DNA of 64,000 bases from Actinomyces mediterranea (GCF_900155595.1 NZ_FTPB01000004.1:310001-374000); one strand, 5' to 3'; shown: positions 46,660-55,978, counted from the first letter of the stretch. The notes: generated by a model from the letters alone, not told the origin. Made by a program: numbers and translations.

Positions 46660-47283
46660 ATGGCTCAGAACCGTTCCCGCAAGCAGGTGCGCGAGTCCCG
46701 CGCCCTTGGCATCGCCCTCACCCCGAAGGCCGTCCGTTACTTCGAGAAGCGCCCCTACGGCCCCGGTGAGCACGGACGCTCGCGTCGTCGCCAGGAATCC
46801 GACTACGCCGTGCGTCTCAAGGAGAAGCAGCGTCTGCGCGCCCAGTACGGCATCCGCGAATCGCAGTTGCGCCGCACCTTCGAAGAGGCGCGCCGCACCG
46901 TCGGCCTGACCGGTGAGAATCTCGTCGAGCTCCTCGAGATGCGTCTCGACGCCCTCGTCCTGCGCGCAGGCTTCGCCCGCACCATCCAGCAGGCCCGCCA
47001 GGTCGTGGTCCACCGTCACATCCTCGTCGACGGCAAGATCGTCGACCGCCCGTCCTTCCGCGTCAAGCCCGGCCAGACCATCCAAGTCAAGCCGAAGTCG
47101 CAGACCACTGTTCCCTTCGAGATCGCCGCGCAGGGCATCCACCGCGATGTTCTGCCCGCCGTGCCCGATTACCTCGATGTCGAGCTCGAGCGCCTCAAGG
47201 CGACGCTCGTGCGCCGTCCCAAGCGCGCTGAGGTCCCCGTGACCTGTGACGTCCAGATGGTCGTCGAGCACTACTCGCGCTGA
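46660..47283 (+). CDS. rpsD: 30S ribosomal protein S4
   Basis: A 207-residue S4, an early binder of 16S rRNA. It starts MAQNRSRKQVRESRALGIAL and carries an S4 RNA-binding domain (MRLDALVLRAGFARTIQQARQVVVHRHILVDG). No N-terminal Cys zinc motif is present, so it is the C-minus form. AAGAAGAGG precedes the ATG. It is encoded away from the rpoA ribosomal operon, with rarA and alaS, as is common in actinobacteria. Confidence 0.97.
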   Translation: MAQNRSRKQVRESRALGIALTPKAVRYFEKRPYGPGEHGRSRRRQESDYAVRLKEKQRLRAQYGIRESQLRRTFEEARRTVGLTGENLVELLEMRLDALVLRAGFARTIQQARQVVVHRHILVDGKIVDRPSFRVKPGQTIQVKPKSQTTVPFEIAAQGIHRDVLPAVPDYLDVELERLKATLVRRPKRAEVPVTCDVQMVVEHYSR

Positions 47284-47295
47284 TCGCGTCATCGC

Positions 47296-47327
47296 GGACC
47301 CCGGGAATCACGTTATTCCCGGGGTCC
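47296..47327 (+). terminator. rpsD terminator
   Basis: A perfect 13-bp stem (GGACCCCGGGAAT with ATTCCCGGGGTCC) and a 6-nt loop, followed by a T-containing stretch. Confidence 0.8.
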
Positions 47328-47384
47328 AGCTGTTTCTCCTCCCTATGGCGCGGACTCGATGTGCTTAGCGCCCCAGATGCCTAC

Positions 47385-47390
47385 TACCAT
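47385..47390 (+). promoter_or_regulatory. -10 box for alaS
   Basis: TACCAT ends 8 nt before ATG 47399; the mRNA is predicted to be leaderless or nearly so. Confidence 0.45.
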
Positions 47391-47398
47391 GAGGACCC

Positions 47399-50101
47399 AT
47401 GCGCACTTCTGAGATTCGTCAACGCTGGTTGGACTACTTCGAGTCCAAGGACCATCATATTGCCCCGTCGGTGTCTCTCATCTCCCCAGACCCGTCGATC
47501 CTGTTCACCGTCGCGGGAATGGTGCCCTTCATCCCCTACATCCTCGGCGCCGAGCCCGCACCGTGGCCGCGCGCGGCATCCGTTCAGAAGTGCATTCGCA
47601 CCAACGATATCGACAATGTTGGCAAGACGACCCGCCACGGCACGTTCTTCCAAATGAACGGTAACTTCTCCTTCGGCGATTACTTCAAAGAGGGTGCCAT
47701 CGACTACGCCTGGGAACTGCTGACGACGCCCCAGAAGGACGGCGGCTACGGTCTGGACGGCGATCGCCTGTGGATGACCATCTGGGAGAAGGACGAGGTC
47801 GCCTGGAATCACCTCACCCGCGTGATCGGCGTCGATGAAAGTCACGTTCAGCAGCTCCCCTTCGAGGAGATCTCCTGGTCGACGGGCCAGCCCGGCCCCG
47901 CCGGCGCATGCTGCGAAATCCACTACGACCGCGGTCCGCTCTACGGCCCCGACGGGGGGCCGATCATCGATGTCGCGGGCGACCGCTTTCTCGAGATCTG
48001 GAATCTCGTCTTCGACGAATTCGTGCGCGGAGAAGGAGAGGGCCACGACTTCGAACTCGTCGGTACCCTCGACCAGACCGCAATCGACACCGGAGCCGGC
48101 TTGGAGCGCCTCGCGTTCATCATGCAGGACAAGCCGAATATGTACGAAATCGACGAGGTCTTCCCCGTCATCGCCGCAGCACAGGAACTCTCCACAAAGA
48201 CCTACGGGCTCGGCGCCGCGGGGCCTTCGGCGGGCGCCGCGTGGGAGAACGACGTGCGCATGAGGGTCATCGCTGACCATGTCCGCTCCTCCCTCATGCT
48301 CATCGGTGACGGAGTGCGCCCCGGGAACGACGGCCGTGGCTACGTGCTGCGCCGCCTCATCCGACGCGCGGTGCGCTCCATGCGCCTGCTCGGAGTCGAT
48401 GAGGCGACGATGCCGGTCCTGCTGACGGCGTCGAAGGACTCGATGAAACTGTCCTACCCCGAACTTGAGGAGAACTGGGCGACCATCTCCGAGGTCGCCT
48501 ACGCCGAAGAAGAGGCATTCAGGCGCACCCTGACTGCGGGCACGACGATCCTCGACACCGCTGTCGCCGAGGCGAAGTCCCTCGGCACTCCGCTTCTGTC
48601 CGGAGACTCGGCCTTCGCCCTGCACGACACCTACGGATTCCCGATCGACCTCACCCTCGAGATGGCGGCCGAACTGGGTGTCGCCGTGGACGAGGAGCGC
48701 TTCCGCGCGCTCATGAATGAGCAGAAGGAGCGCGCCCGCGCCGATGCACGCGCCAAGAAGACCGGTCACACCGATGTCCGCATCTTCCACGACATCGAGA
48801 AGTCGATGGGCGGTCCCTCCGCCTTCCTCGGATACACGGAGAGCGCCGCCGAGGCGACCGTGACGGGCATCCTCGTTGATAGCGACTCAGTCCCCGCCGT
48901 CAGCGCTCCCGCAGAGGTGGAGATCATCCTCGATCGCACTCCCTTCTACGCGGAGATGGGCGGTCAGCTCGCCGACCACGGCACCATCCGCATGGCCGAC
49001 GGCGGCGTCGTCGAAGTCCACGACGTCCAAGCCCCCATCAAGGGGCTGTTCGTCCACAGGGGGACTCTCACCGAAGGCGCTGTGACCCTCGGATCGAAGG
49101 CGTGGGCACAGATCGACACGGCGCGCCGCCACGCTATCGCTCGCGCCCACACAGCAACCCACATGGTGTATGCGGGCCTGAGGCGCGTCGTCTCCGAGAA
49201 CGCGGACCAGGCGGGCAGTGAGAACTCGCCCTCACGTCTGCGCTTCGACTTCCGCCACTCGTCGGCGCTCGCGCCGACACAGATCGGCGACATCGAAGAA
49301 CTCGTCAATACAACGCTCGCAGAGGATCTCCCGGTCCGCACAGACATCATGCCCCTGGACGAGGCGCGCGCCGCAGGCGCGATCGCCCTCTTCGGTGAGA
49401 AGTACGGGGCCGACGTGCGGGTCGTCACCATCGGCGACGACTTCGATAAGGAACTGTGCGGCGGCACCCACGTGCCCTCCACCGGACACATCGGCCGCAT
49501 CGCCGTTCTCGGCGAGGGGTCGATCGGTTCCGGCATCCGGCGCATCGATGCACTCGTCGCCGACAGCGCCTACGAGTTCCAGGCCAAGGAGCACGCCCTC
49601 GTCTCCCAGTTGTCCACGATGCTGGGCGGCCGGGCGGACGAACTCCCCTCGCGCGTCGAGTCCCTCATGACGCGCTTGCGCGAGTCGGAAAAGGAACTGG
49701 AGAAGATCCGCATGAACCAGGCACTCGCCCAGGCGGGTGAGCTTGCCGCTGGTGCGCACCGCATAGGCCCCGCTCTCCTCGTCCACGCAGCGGTCGGCGT
49801 CATGCCCTCAGCGGACGCACTTCGGGCTCTCGCTATTGAAGTGCGCGACCGTCTCGGCGATGAGCAGCCCGCAGCGGTCGCTCTCATCGGTCTCGTCAAC
49901 TCCAAGCCGCAGGTCGTCGCGGTGACGAATGAATCGGGACGGGCCCATGCCCTCAAGGCGGGAGCACTCGTCAGGATCCTCGCCCAACGCCTCGGAGGAG
50001 GCGGCGGCGGTCGCGATGACATCGCCCAGGGTGGCGGCACGAAGCCCGAGAACATCGACGAGGCCCTCGAAGCGATTCGCGAGGAGATCCAGAACCTGTG
50101 A
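47399..50101 (+). CDS. alaS: alanyl-tRNA synthetase
   Basis: A 900-residue class II synthetase. The N-terminal catalytic domain opens with RQRWLDYFESKDHHIAPS. The editing domain carries HTATH (about 583) and CGGTH (about 686), the four zinc ligands, and a C-terminal DHHA1 domain with GGGGGGRDDIAQGGG ends the protein. All editing residues are intact. The stop overlaps the ruvX GTG (GTGA). Confidence 0.97.
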   Translation: MRTSEIRQRWLDYFESKDHHIAPSVSLISPDPSILFTVAGMVPFIPYILGAEPAPWPRAASVQKCIRTNDIDNVGKTTRHGTFFQMNGNFSFGDYFKEGAIDYAWELLTTPQKDGGYGLDGDRLWMTIWEKDEVAWNHLTRVIGVDESHVQQLPFEEISWSTGQPGPAGACCEIHYDRGPLYGPDGGPIIDVAGDRFLEIWNLVFDEFVRGEGEGHDFELVGTLDQTAIDTGAGLERLAFIMQDKPNMYEIDEVFPVIAAAQELSTKTYGLGAAGPSAGAAWENDVRMRVIADHVRSSLMLIGDGVRPGNDGRGYVLRRLIRRAVRSMRLLGVDEATMPVLLTASKDSMKLSYPELEENWATISEVAYAEEEAFRRTLTAGTTILDTAVAEAKSLGTPLLSGDSAFALHDTYGFPIDLTLEMAAELGVAVDEERFRALMNEQKERARADARAKKTGHTDVRIFHDIEKSMGGPSAFLGYTESAAEATVTGILVDSDSVPAVSAPAEVEIILDRTPFYAEMGGQLADHGTIRMADGGVVEVHDVQAPIKGLFVHRGTLTEGAVTLGSKAWAQIDTARRHAIARAHTATHMVYAGLRRVVSENADQAGSENSPSRLRFDFRHSSALAPTQIGDIEELVNTTLAEDLPVRTDIMPLDEARAAGAIALFGEKYGADVRVVTIGDDFDKELCGGTHVPSTGHIGRIAVLGEGSIGSGIRRIDALVADSAYEFQAKEHALVSQLSTMLGGRADELPSRVESLMTRLRESEKELEKIRMNQALAQAGELAAGAHRIGPALLVHAAVGVMPSADALRALAIEVRDRLGDEQPAAVALIGLVNSKPQVVAVTNESGRAHALKAGALVRILAQRLGGGGGGRDDIAQGGGTKPENIDEALEAIREEIQNL

Positions 50102-50580
50102 CGCTGCGTAAAGGTGTGCGTCTCGGCGTCGACGTCGGGACCGTCAGAGTCGGCGTCGCCCGCTGCGACCCGGACGGGATCCTCACCATACCGGTGGAGA
50201 CGCTCAGGCGCGCCGACGACGGGTCCGACGTTGATCGGCTCGCACAGATCATCGACGAGCATCAGGCGATCGAAGTGATCGTCGGACTGCCCCGTCATCT
50301 GCGCGGGGGAGAAGGCATCTCTGCGAAGGGCGCGCGCCGTTATGCCCGCAGAATCAAGAACTTGCGGCCCAGTGTACGCGTCGCCCTCGTCGATGAGCGG
50401 CTAAGCTCGAACCAGGCGCATCAGCGCCTGCGCGAATCCGGTGTTCCGGAGTGGGAACACCGCCGGGTCATCGATCAGGTCGCCGCACAGATCATTCTCG
50501 AACAAGCGCTTGAAGAGGAACGCGTGAGCGGTCGGGGACCGGGCGTCGAACTCACCAACGACGGGAAAGGACAGTCGTGA
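50098..50580 (+). CDS. ruvX: Holliday junction resolvase-like RuvX (YqgF)
   Basis: A 160-residue RNase H-fold nuclease. GVDVGTVRVGVA holds the first catalytic Asp, VGLPRHLRG the central motif and VDERLSS the next acidic pair. YqgF proteins process the 16S rRNA 5' end and may resolve recombination intermediates. GTG 50098 overlaps the alaS stop, and its own stop overlaps the mltG GTG. Confidence 0.92.
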   Translation: MTLRKGVRLGVDVGTVRVGVARCDPDGILTIPVETLRRADDGSDVDRLAQIIDEHQAIEVIVGLPRHLRGGEGISAKGARRYARRIKNLRPSVRVALVDERLSSNQAHQRLRESGVPEWEHRRVIDQVAAQIILEQALEEERVSGRGPGVELTNDGKGQS

Positions 50581-51917
50581 CAACTCCTCCAACGCCGCGA
50601 CCTCCCTTCAAGTCTCGCCGTGAAATCCACGGATCCGGGGCGAGGCGACAAGCGAAGGCGTCCAAGCAAACATCTTCCCGCACACCCGAGCCTGCGCCGA
50701 GCCGTACCCCCGAGGCGACTCCGAGCCGCCCTAGGCCAACGCCTGCACGTGCTGTCGCGCAGGCCCCCGCCCGTCCGCACGGGCGGATGCCCGAGACCAC
50801 CGGCGTGCGGTCGCGCCGACTCGAACACGAAAGGCGCCTCGCGAAGCGGCGCAGGCGCAACCGCCGCATCCGCTCCTTCATCATCCTCGTCCTCGTCCTA
50901 GCGCTTCTGGGGGGCGCGGGGTGGTTCGCCGTCCGACAACTCACCGGCTCCCAGACGGCCATGTCGCAGGCCGACGACTACTCGGGCCCGGGCTCCGGCG
51001 TCGTGGAGGTTACCATTGATGTCGGCGAGTCAGGAATATCGATGGGCGAGAAACTCGTCGATGCGGGCGTCGTCAAGTCCGTCGATGCCTTCGCACGGGC
51101 CTTCAATGCGAATAAGGCCGCGATGTCGATTCGCCCGGGCACCTACACCCTCAAGAAGGAGATGAGCGCGTCGGAGGCCGTCGCCGCACTCCTCGACGAG
51201 GCAAATAGGTCGGATAACACCGTCACGGTCACCCCCGGGCAGACGGTCGCGCAGATCGTCAAGCGCATCACCTCAGTCACCGAGTTCTCCACTGCTGAAG
51301 TCGAGGCCGCCCTCGCCGACACGGCATCGATCGGATTGCCCGACGAGGCCGGGGGCAATGCCGAGGGATGGCTGTATCCGGGCGCCTACGAAGTGTCCTC
51401 CACCGACACGCCGACTACGCTGTTCGCGCGGATGATCGCCGGGACCATCGACGAATTCGAGAGGCTCGGCGTCGCCGAGGGCGCCAGGCAGACGGTCCTC
51501 ATCAAGGCGTCGATCCTTGAGCGGGAAGTCAATATCGACCGGTATCTGCCGATGGTCGCCCGCGTCATTGAGAACCGTCTCGCAAATGACCAGGCGGAGA
51601 CGCGCGGCCTGCTCCAAATGGATTCGACCGTCCTGTACGGAGTGGGCAAGACCGGCGGCATCCCGACGGAAGCCGAACTCCTCGACGAGAACCCGTACAA
51701 CACGTACCTGCACAAGGGGCTCCCGCCGACTCCGATCGCTCAGCCCGCCATCGAAGCGGTTCAAGCGGTCCTCGCCCCGTCGGACGGCCCGTGGCTCTAC
51801 TACGTGACCGTCAATCTGGATACGGGTGAAACCGTGTTCGCGACGACATTGGCCGAGCATGAGGCGAATGTGGCGACCTTCAAGCACTACTGCGACGCGA
51901 ACCCGGGGAAGTGCTGA
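50577..51917 (+). CDS. mltG: endolytic murein transglycosylase MltG
   Basis: 446 residues. A basic, Pro-rich cytoplasmic tail of about 100 residues precedes one membrane span (about 100-120), a LysM-like region and the YceG catalytic domain. The catalytic Glu lies in ASILEREV (about residue 315) and the conserved MDSTVLYG and NPYNTYLHKGLPPTPI follow. It cuts nascent glycan strands and sets their length. GTG 50577 overlaps the ruvX stop. Confidence 0.93.
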   Translation: MTTPPTPRPPFKSRREIHGSGARRQAKASKQTSSRTPEPAPSRTPEATPSRPRPTPARAVAQAPARPHGRMPETTGVRSRRLEHERRLAKRRRRNRRIRSFIILVLVLALLGGAGWFAVRQLTGSQTAMSQADDYSGPGSGVVEVTIDVGESGISMGEKLVDAGVVKSVDAFARAFNANKAAMSIRPGTYTLKKEMSASEAVAALLDEANRSDNTVTVTPGQTVAQIVKRITSVTEFSTAEVEAALADTASIGLPDEAGGNAEGWLYPGAYEVSSTDTPTTLFARMIAGTIDEFERLGVAEGARQTVLIKASILEREVNIDRYLPMVARVIENRLANDQAETRGLLQMDSTVLYGVGKTGGIPTEAELLDENPYNTYLHKGLPPTPIAQPAIEAVQAVLAPSDGPWLYYVTVNLDTGETVFATTLAEHEANVATFKHYCDANPGKC

Positions 51918-51920
51918 TCG

Positions 51921-52745
51921 ATGCCGTGGGCGGCGGTCATCGGCTCACCCATCGACCATTCCCTCTCACCGATCCTCCACGAGGCGGCATGGAGGTCGCT
52001 CGGGCTCGACTCCACGTGGACCTATTCGCGCATCGAGGTCGATGAATCCTCCCTTGCCGGATTCGTTGGCGGCCTCGACGCGCACTGCGTCGGACTGTCG
52101 GTGACGATGCCCTGCAAACGGGCGATCATCGGTCTGCTCGACACGGTCGATCCCCTTGCCGGGGCGGTCGGAGCCGTCAATACGGTGATCCCCGGCGCCG
52201 GAGTGCTCTCCGGGTTCAATACGGATGTCCACGGGATCGTTACGGCCATTGCGAACGCCAGGTCGGCCCGGGGGCTCTCAGAGCCCCACTCCGCCCTCAT
52301 CCTCGGATCGGGTGCCACCACATCATCATCCCTCGCCGCCCTGGCGACCCTCGGCATCACGAGGACGACTGTCGCCGCCCGCCGCTTCGCAGTCGTCGTC
52401 TCCGCCGCGGCCCGTCTCGGCACAATGATCGACCAGATCATGTGGTCCGATCAGGATACGGTGGTCCGCGCCGCGGGCGCGGCGGATATCGTCATCTCGA
52501 CGCTGCCGCGCGGAGTCGCCGACGAACTCGCCGACCGTCTGACGGTGCGCGAGGACCAGACCCTCCTCGACGTCGTCTACTCCCCGCGACTCACGGGCCT
52601 CGTGCGCGCCTGGAGCGAGGGCGGGGGCTGTGTGGCGAACGGCCTCGACATGCTCGTCTACCAGGCTGCTCAGCAGGTGCTCCTCATGACGGGGCGCACC
52701 CCGAGCGTTGAGGCGATGAGCCGCGCGGTTGAGGACTTGCGATGA
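51921..52745 (+). CDS. aroE: shikimate dehydrogenase
   Basis: 274 residues; NADPH-dependent reduction of 3-dehydroshikimate in the chorismate pathway. SPIDHSLSPILHEAA binds substrate; K66 (VTMPCK), N87 and D102 (GFNTD) form the active site. The usual VTMPHK has Cys for His. The nucleotide loop is LGSGATTSS instead of GAGG-type, suggesting an actinobacterial variant. ATG 51921 is 3 nt after mltG; the stop overlaps the next gene (ATGA). Confidence 0.92.
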   Translation: MPWAAVIGSPIDHSLSPILHEAAWRSLGLDSTWTYSRIEVDESSLAGFVGGLDAHCVGLSVTMPCKRAIIGLLDTVDPLAGAVGAVNTVIPGAGVLSGFNTDVHGIVTAIANARSARGLSEPHSALILGSGATTSSSLAALATLGITRTTVAARRFAVVVSAAARLGTMIDQIMWSDQDTVVRAAGAADIVISTLPRGVADELADRLTVREDQTLLDVVYSPRLTGLVRAWSEGGGCVANGLDMLVYQAAQQVLLMTGRTPSVEAMSRAVEDLR

Positions 52746-53452
52746 TCAACGACCAACGGCTCCTCGTGATCGTGTCGAATGACCTGTCGCTCATCGTGAG
52801 CCTCGTGACATGGTTCTCTATCATGGTGTGGCTGAGGCGCTCCGGATGGAGGATGCAGCGGCGCTACTTCGTCGACGCGACTCTGACGCCGTTGCGACGT
52901 ACTCCGATCGTCTGGGCAGCGGGCCTCATCGGGTTGCTCACTCTTGTCGTGTCCATCCAGCGCCCGGCGTCCCCGGCGATCGTCGCCGTCGCGATGATCG
53001 GCTGCATCAGCGCCTATATCGATGCGCGCACGCACCGCCTCCCGAATGCCTACACTGCGGCGATGGCCGTCGGCGTGGGGGTCGGGGTGGCGACAGCTGC
53101 CCTGACCGCCGAGTCCCTCATCGATCTGGGGGCGTCGGTGCTGGCGGGGATCGCAGTGTGGTTCATCCCCATGTGGCTGTTGTCGCGAGTGCCGGGCGGC
53201 GTGGGCTACGGGGATGTGAAGATCTCGCCCGTTCTCGGCGCCATGCTCGGCTGCGTCAGCATCGAGGCCGCAGTCTTCGGTTTCATCGTCTCCTTCATTG
53301 CGGCGGGCCTGGGCGCCCTCGCGCAGGTCGTTGTCGGTTCGGCCGGAACTCGGACTCGTATGCCGATGGGCCCCTGGCTCATCAGTGGGGCGCTCGCCGC
53401 GCACATCTTGTGGGGCATCATCCCTGATTGGACGGGCGCGCCCGCTGTGTGA
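52742..53452 (+). CDS. prepilin peptidase (A24 family)
   Basis: A 236-residue polytopic aspartyl protease with about seven hydrophobic segments. The two catalytic aspartates are in YIDARTHRLPN and in GYGDVKI (GxGD motif). It lacks the N-terminal Cys-rich methyltransferase domain of full PilD, as do many actinobacterial enzymes. It would process type IV pilin or Flp/Tad prepilins encoded elsewhere. Coupled to aroE by an ATGA overlap. Confidence 0.88.
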   Translation: MINDQRLLVIVSNDLSLIVSLVTWFSIMVWLRRSGWRMQRRYFVDATLTPLRRTPIVWAAGLIGLLTLVVSIQRPASPAIVAVAMIGCISAYIDARTHRLPNAYTAAMAVGVGVGVATAALTAESLIDLGASVLAGIAVWFIPMWLLSRVPGGVGYGDVKISPVLGAMLGCVSIEAAVFGFIVSFIAAGLGALAQVVVGSAGTRTRMPMGPWLISGALAAHILWGIIPDWTGAPAV

Positions 53453-53459
53453 ACGCATT

Positions 53460-53488
53460 TTGCCCAGGTGAGCCATCTTTGGCACGAT
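53460..53488 (+). promoter_or_regulatory. promoter of hisI
   Basis: -35-like TTGCCC (53460-53465), 17-bp spacer, -10-like CACGAT (53483-53488), then 7 nt to GTG 53496. A leaderless mRNA is predicted. Confidence 0.4.
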
Positions 53489-53495
53489 TCGTGCT

Positions 53496-53870
53496 GTGAC
53501 TCTTGATCCATTGATCGCCGCTCGCCTCAAGCGCGACGCGTCCGGTCTCGTCGCCGCCGTCATCCAGCAGTTCGACACGCGGGAAGTCCTCATGGTCGGT
53601 TGGATGGATGACGAGGCGCTTCACCGCACTCTTACCACGGGGCGCGTCACTTTCTGGTCGCGTTCGCGAGGGGAGTACTGGCGTAAGGGTGATACATCGG
53701 GTCATGCGCAGTACGTCAAGGCTGTGTCCCTCGATTGCGACGGGGACGCGCTCCTGGTTGAGGTCGACCAGGTGGGCGCCGCATGCCACACCGGTAAGCG
53801 CACCTGCTTCGACGAGGGCGGCCCCCTCGAAGCGGTCGTGGGATCGCGGCAGGCGGATACCACGCGCTAG
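53496..53870 (+). CDS. hisI: phosphoribosyl-AMP cyclohydrolase
   Basis: A 124-residue enzyme opening the purine ring of phosphoribosyl-AMP in histidine synthesis. [24 protein letters not shown] (metal ligands) and [12 protein letters not shown] (zinc cysteines) are complete. HisE is not fused. GTG 53496 has no ribosome site. In mycobacteria hisI also precedes the trp-lgt-pyk region. Confidence 0.95.
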   Translation: MTLDPLIAARLKRDASGLVAAVIQQFDTREVLMVGWMDDEALHRTLTTGRVTFWSRSRGEYWRKGDTSGHAQYVKAVSLDCDGDALLVEVDQVGAACHTGKRTCFDEGGPLEAVVGSRQADTTR

Positions 53871-53982
53871 TTACCGAGTAATGCTTCAGTATTCTTACGA
53901 TTGGAATATGATGAGGCACTCACCGGAAAAGTGATCGGACTAACATTTAGAGCGTGAAGCTCTCGACAGCAAGGAGGCATCG
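53871..53982 (+). promoter_or_regulatory. A/T-richer control region of trpC
   Basis: 112 nt with two -10-like hexamers (TATGAT 53907-53912, TAACAT 53941-53946) and a small AGAGC/GCTCT hairpin before the ribosome site. A 17-codon frame (53881-53934, MLQYSYDWNMMRHSPEK) could be a leader peptide but has only one Trp codon. Confidence 0.3.
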
Positions 53983-54828
53983 ATGAGCGTTCTCGACGAC
54001 ATCATCGCGGGCGTCCTTGAGGATGTGAGGGCAAGGGAGTGCGACATCCCCCTCGCGGACATGAAAATGATGGCGCTCGCAGCCCCCGATTCTCGCGATT
54101 TCATCGCCGCCATGAAATCCCGCCAGGGCGCCGTGTCCATCATCCCCGAGATCAAGCGAGCCGCTCCGATGAGGGGACGCCTCGCTCAGATCGACGACCC
54201 CGCCGGACTCGCGTCCATCTACGAGGCCGGGGGAGCGAGTGCTATCTCGGTGTTCACCGAGCGCCGCTACTTCGGAGGGTCCCTCGCGGACCTCGACGCG
54301 GTGCGGACGGCTGTCGAGGTGCCGCTGCTGCAAAAGGACTTCATCGTCACGCCCTATCAGATCCACGAGGCCCGAGCGCACGGCGCAGACGTCGTGCTTC
54401 TCATCGTCGCTGCGCTGGAACAGCCCGCCCTCGTCTCACTCCTTGAGCGCGTCCATTCGCTCGGCATGGACGCCCTCGTCGAAGTGCATTCGCGCTACGA
54501 GGCGCTGCTCGCCCTCGAAGCCGGCGCCCACATGATCGGCGTCAACGCTTGGAACCTCAAGACGATGGAACTCAACCGCGACACCGTCGACCAAGTCATC
54601 GACATCATCCCCGACGACGTCGTCGCCGTCGCGGAATCGGGGGTGCGCACCGCCCACGACGTCTTCGAGTATGCGAAGGCGGGCGCCGATGCCGTCGTCT
54701 CCGGCGAGGCTCTGGTCACTTCAACCTCTCCTGCGGATTGCCTGGCGGATATGGTGGCGGCGGGCTCCCATCCGGCGCTGCTCACGGACCGCAGGGCGCG
54801 GGTGCGCCAAGCGCATCACGATCACTAG
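53983..54828 (+). CDS. trpC: indole-3-glycerol-phosphate synthase-like protein (TrpC)
   Basis: A 281-residue TIM barrel of the TrpC family. The catalytic residues E56, K58 (IIPEIKR), K118 (LLQKDFIV), E167 (EVHSRYE), N188 and E218 (VAESG) are present. Two phosphate/substrate positions differ: KRAAPMRG replaces the KRxSPS signature, and W190 (GVNAWNL) stands where nearly all members have Arg. No trpE, trpB or trpA lies nearby, whereas mycobacteria have trpE-trpC-trpB-trpA-lgt here. AAGGAGG precedes the ATG. It may be a true TrpC, a slower enzyme or one with a new substrate. Confidence 0.8.
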   Translation: MSVLDDIIAGVLEDVRARECDIPLADMKMMALAAPDSRDFIAAMKSRQGAVSIIPEIKRAAPMRGRLAQIDDPAGLASIYEAGGASAISVFTERRYFGGSLADLDAVRTAVEVPLLQKDFIVTPYQIHEARAHGADVVLLIVAALEQPALVSLLERVHSLGMDALVEVHSRYEALLALEAGAHMIGVNAWNLKTMELNRDTVDQVIDIIPDDVVAVAESGVRTAHDVFEYAKAGADAVVSGEALVTSTSPADCLADMVAAGSHPALLTDRRARVRQAHHDH

Positions 54829-54970
54829 GGATGCGCCTGCTCATGCGGCTCGTGGGCTCGCTGCGTATGCTGTGCCTGACCCTGTCAGTCCGCATGGCGT
54901 CGCAATCATGCCGCACATGCCGATCCACAACCAGTAATGGCTCCGCATGCAGAGCCGATGGAGTTCTTAC

Positions 54971-55948
54971 ATGATCGCTGCCTCGCTTCCATCCCCCTCC
55001 CAAGGCGTGTGGTACATCGGCCCTGTTCCACTGCGCGCGTACGGGATCGTCATCGTCATCGGCATGATCATCGCCGTGTGGTGGACGTCGAAGCGTTACG
55101 GACGCAGGGGCGGCAATCCCGAGCTCCTCTACGACGTGGCCCTGTGGGCGATCCCCTTCGGCATCATCGGGGCACGCATCTACCACGTCGTCACCTCCCC
55201 GGACTCGTATTTCGGTGAGGGGGGGGACCCTCTGCTCGCCCTTCAGATCTGGAAGGGAGGCCTGGGCATCTGGGGCGGTGTCGCGATGGGAGCGGTCGGC
55301 GCATGGATCGCCGTTCAACGCGCCGGAATGCGCATGGGGCCGGTCGCCGACTCCCTCGCCCCCGCGCTGCTCGTCGCCCAGGCGATCGGCAGGTGGGGCA
55401 ATTGGTTCAACCAGGAGCTCTTCGGCTCGCCGACGACTCTGCCCTGGGGTCTTCAAATCGACGACGCCCACCTTCCGGCGGGCTACGCGTCGGGAACGCT
55501 CTTCCATCCGACATTCCTCTACGAGTGCCTGTGGAATCTCGCCATGGCGGCCCTCATCGTGTGGGCGGATCGTTCCTTTTGCTTCAAGTCGGGGCAGGTG
55601 TTCTCCCTCTACCTCATGGCCTACCCCCTGGGGCGCTGCTGGATCGAGATGATGCGCATCGACACTGCCCACAGTTTCTTCGGCATCCGCCTCAATGTGT
55701 GGACGTCACTGGCGGTCTTTATCGTCGGCCTCATCGCGTTCATCGTCGCGGGGCGCCTGGGACGCTCGACGGCGCTGGAGGGGGCGGAGAGGCTCACGCT
55801 CTCCTCGGAATCCGACGAGGCCGGAGGCGCAACGGCGGCGTCTTCACCCACCGACGAGGGTGGGGGCGTACACGCTGACGGCGCCCGGGAAGCCGGTGAC
55901 GGCGCAGCAGGGGTCGATCATGTCACTCCTGCGGAGCGAATGGGTTGA
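54971..55948 (+). CDS. lgt: prolipoprotein diacylglyceryl transferase
   Basis: A 325-residue polytopic membrane enzyme moving diacylglycerol from phosphatidylglycerol to the lipobox Cys. The signature GRWGNWFNQELFG lies near residues 140-152 and ARIYHVV earlier holds the essential His. Seven membrane helices are expected. A low-complexity, acidic 45-residue tail follows the last helix. ATG 54971 has GGAG 7 nt upstream; ATG 54947 is an alternative. A possible -10 (TATGCT) lies near 54868. Confidence 0.93.
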   Translation: MIAASLPSPSQGVWYIGPVPLRAYGIVIVIGMIIAVWWTSKRYGRRGGNPELLYDVALWAIPFGIIGARIYHVVTSPDSYFGEGGDPLLALQIWKGGLGIWGGVAMGAVGAWIAVQRAGMRMGPVADSLAPALLVAQAIGRWGNWFNQELFGSPTTLPWGLQIDDAHLPAGYASGTLFHPTFLYECLWNLAMAALIVWADRSFCFKSGQVFSLYLMAYPLGRCWIEMMRIDTAHSFFGIRLNVWTSLAVFIVGLIAFIVAGRLGRSTALEGAERLTLSSESDEAGGATAASSPTDEGGGVHADGAREAGDGAAGVDHVTPAERMG

Positions 55949-55972
55949 ACGGCCCGGTCGACACGGTAGACT
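55945..55972 (+). promoter_or_regulatory. promoter of pyk
   Basis: -35 TTGAAC (55945-55950), 16-bp spacer, -10 TAGACT (55967-55972), then 6 nt to ATG 55979. This is the clearest promoter in the window and predicts a leaderless mRNA. It overlaps the lgt stop. Confidence 0.6.
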
Positions 55973-55978
55973 GGGCGC

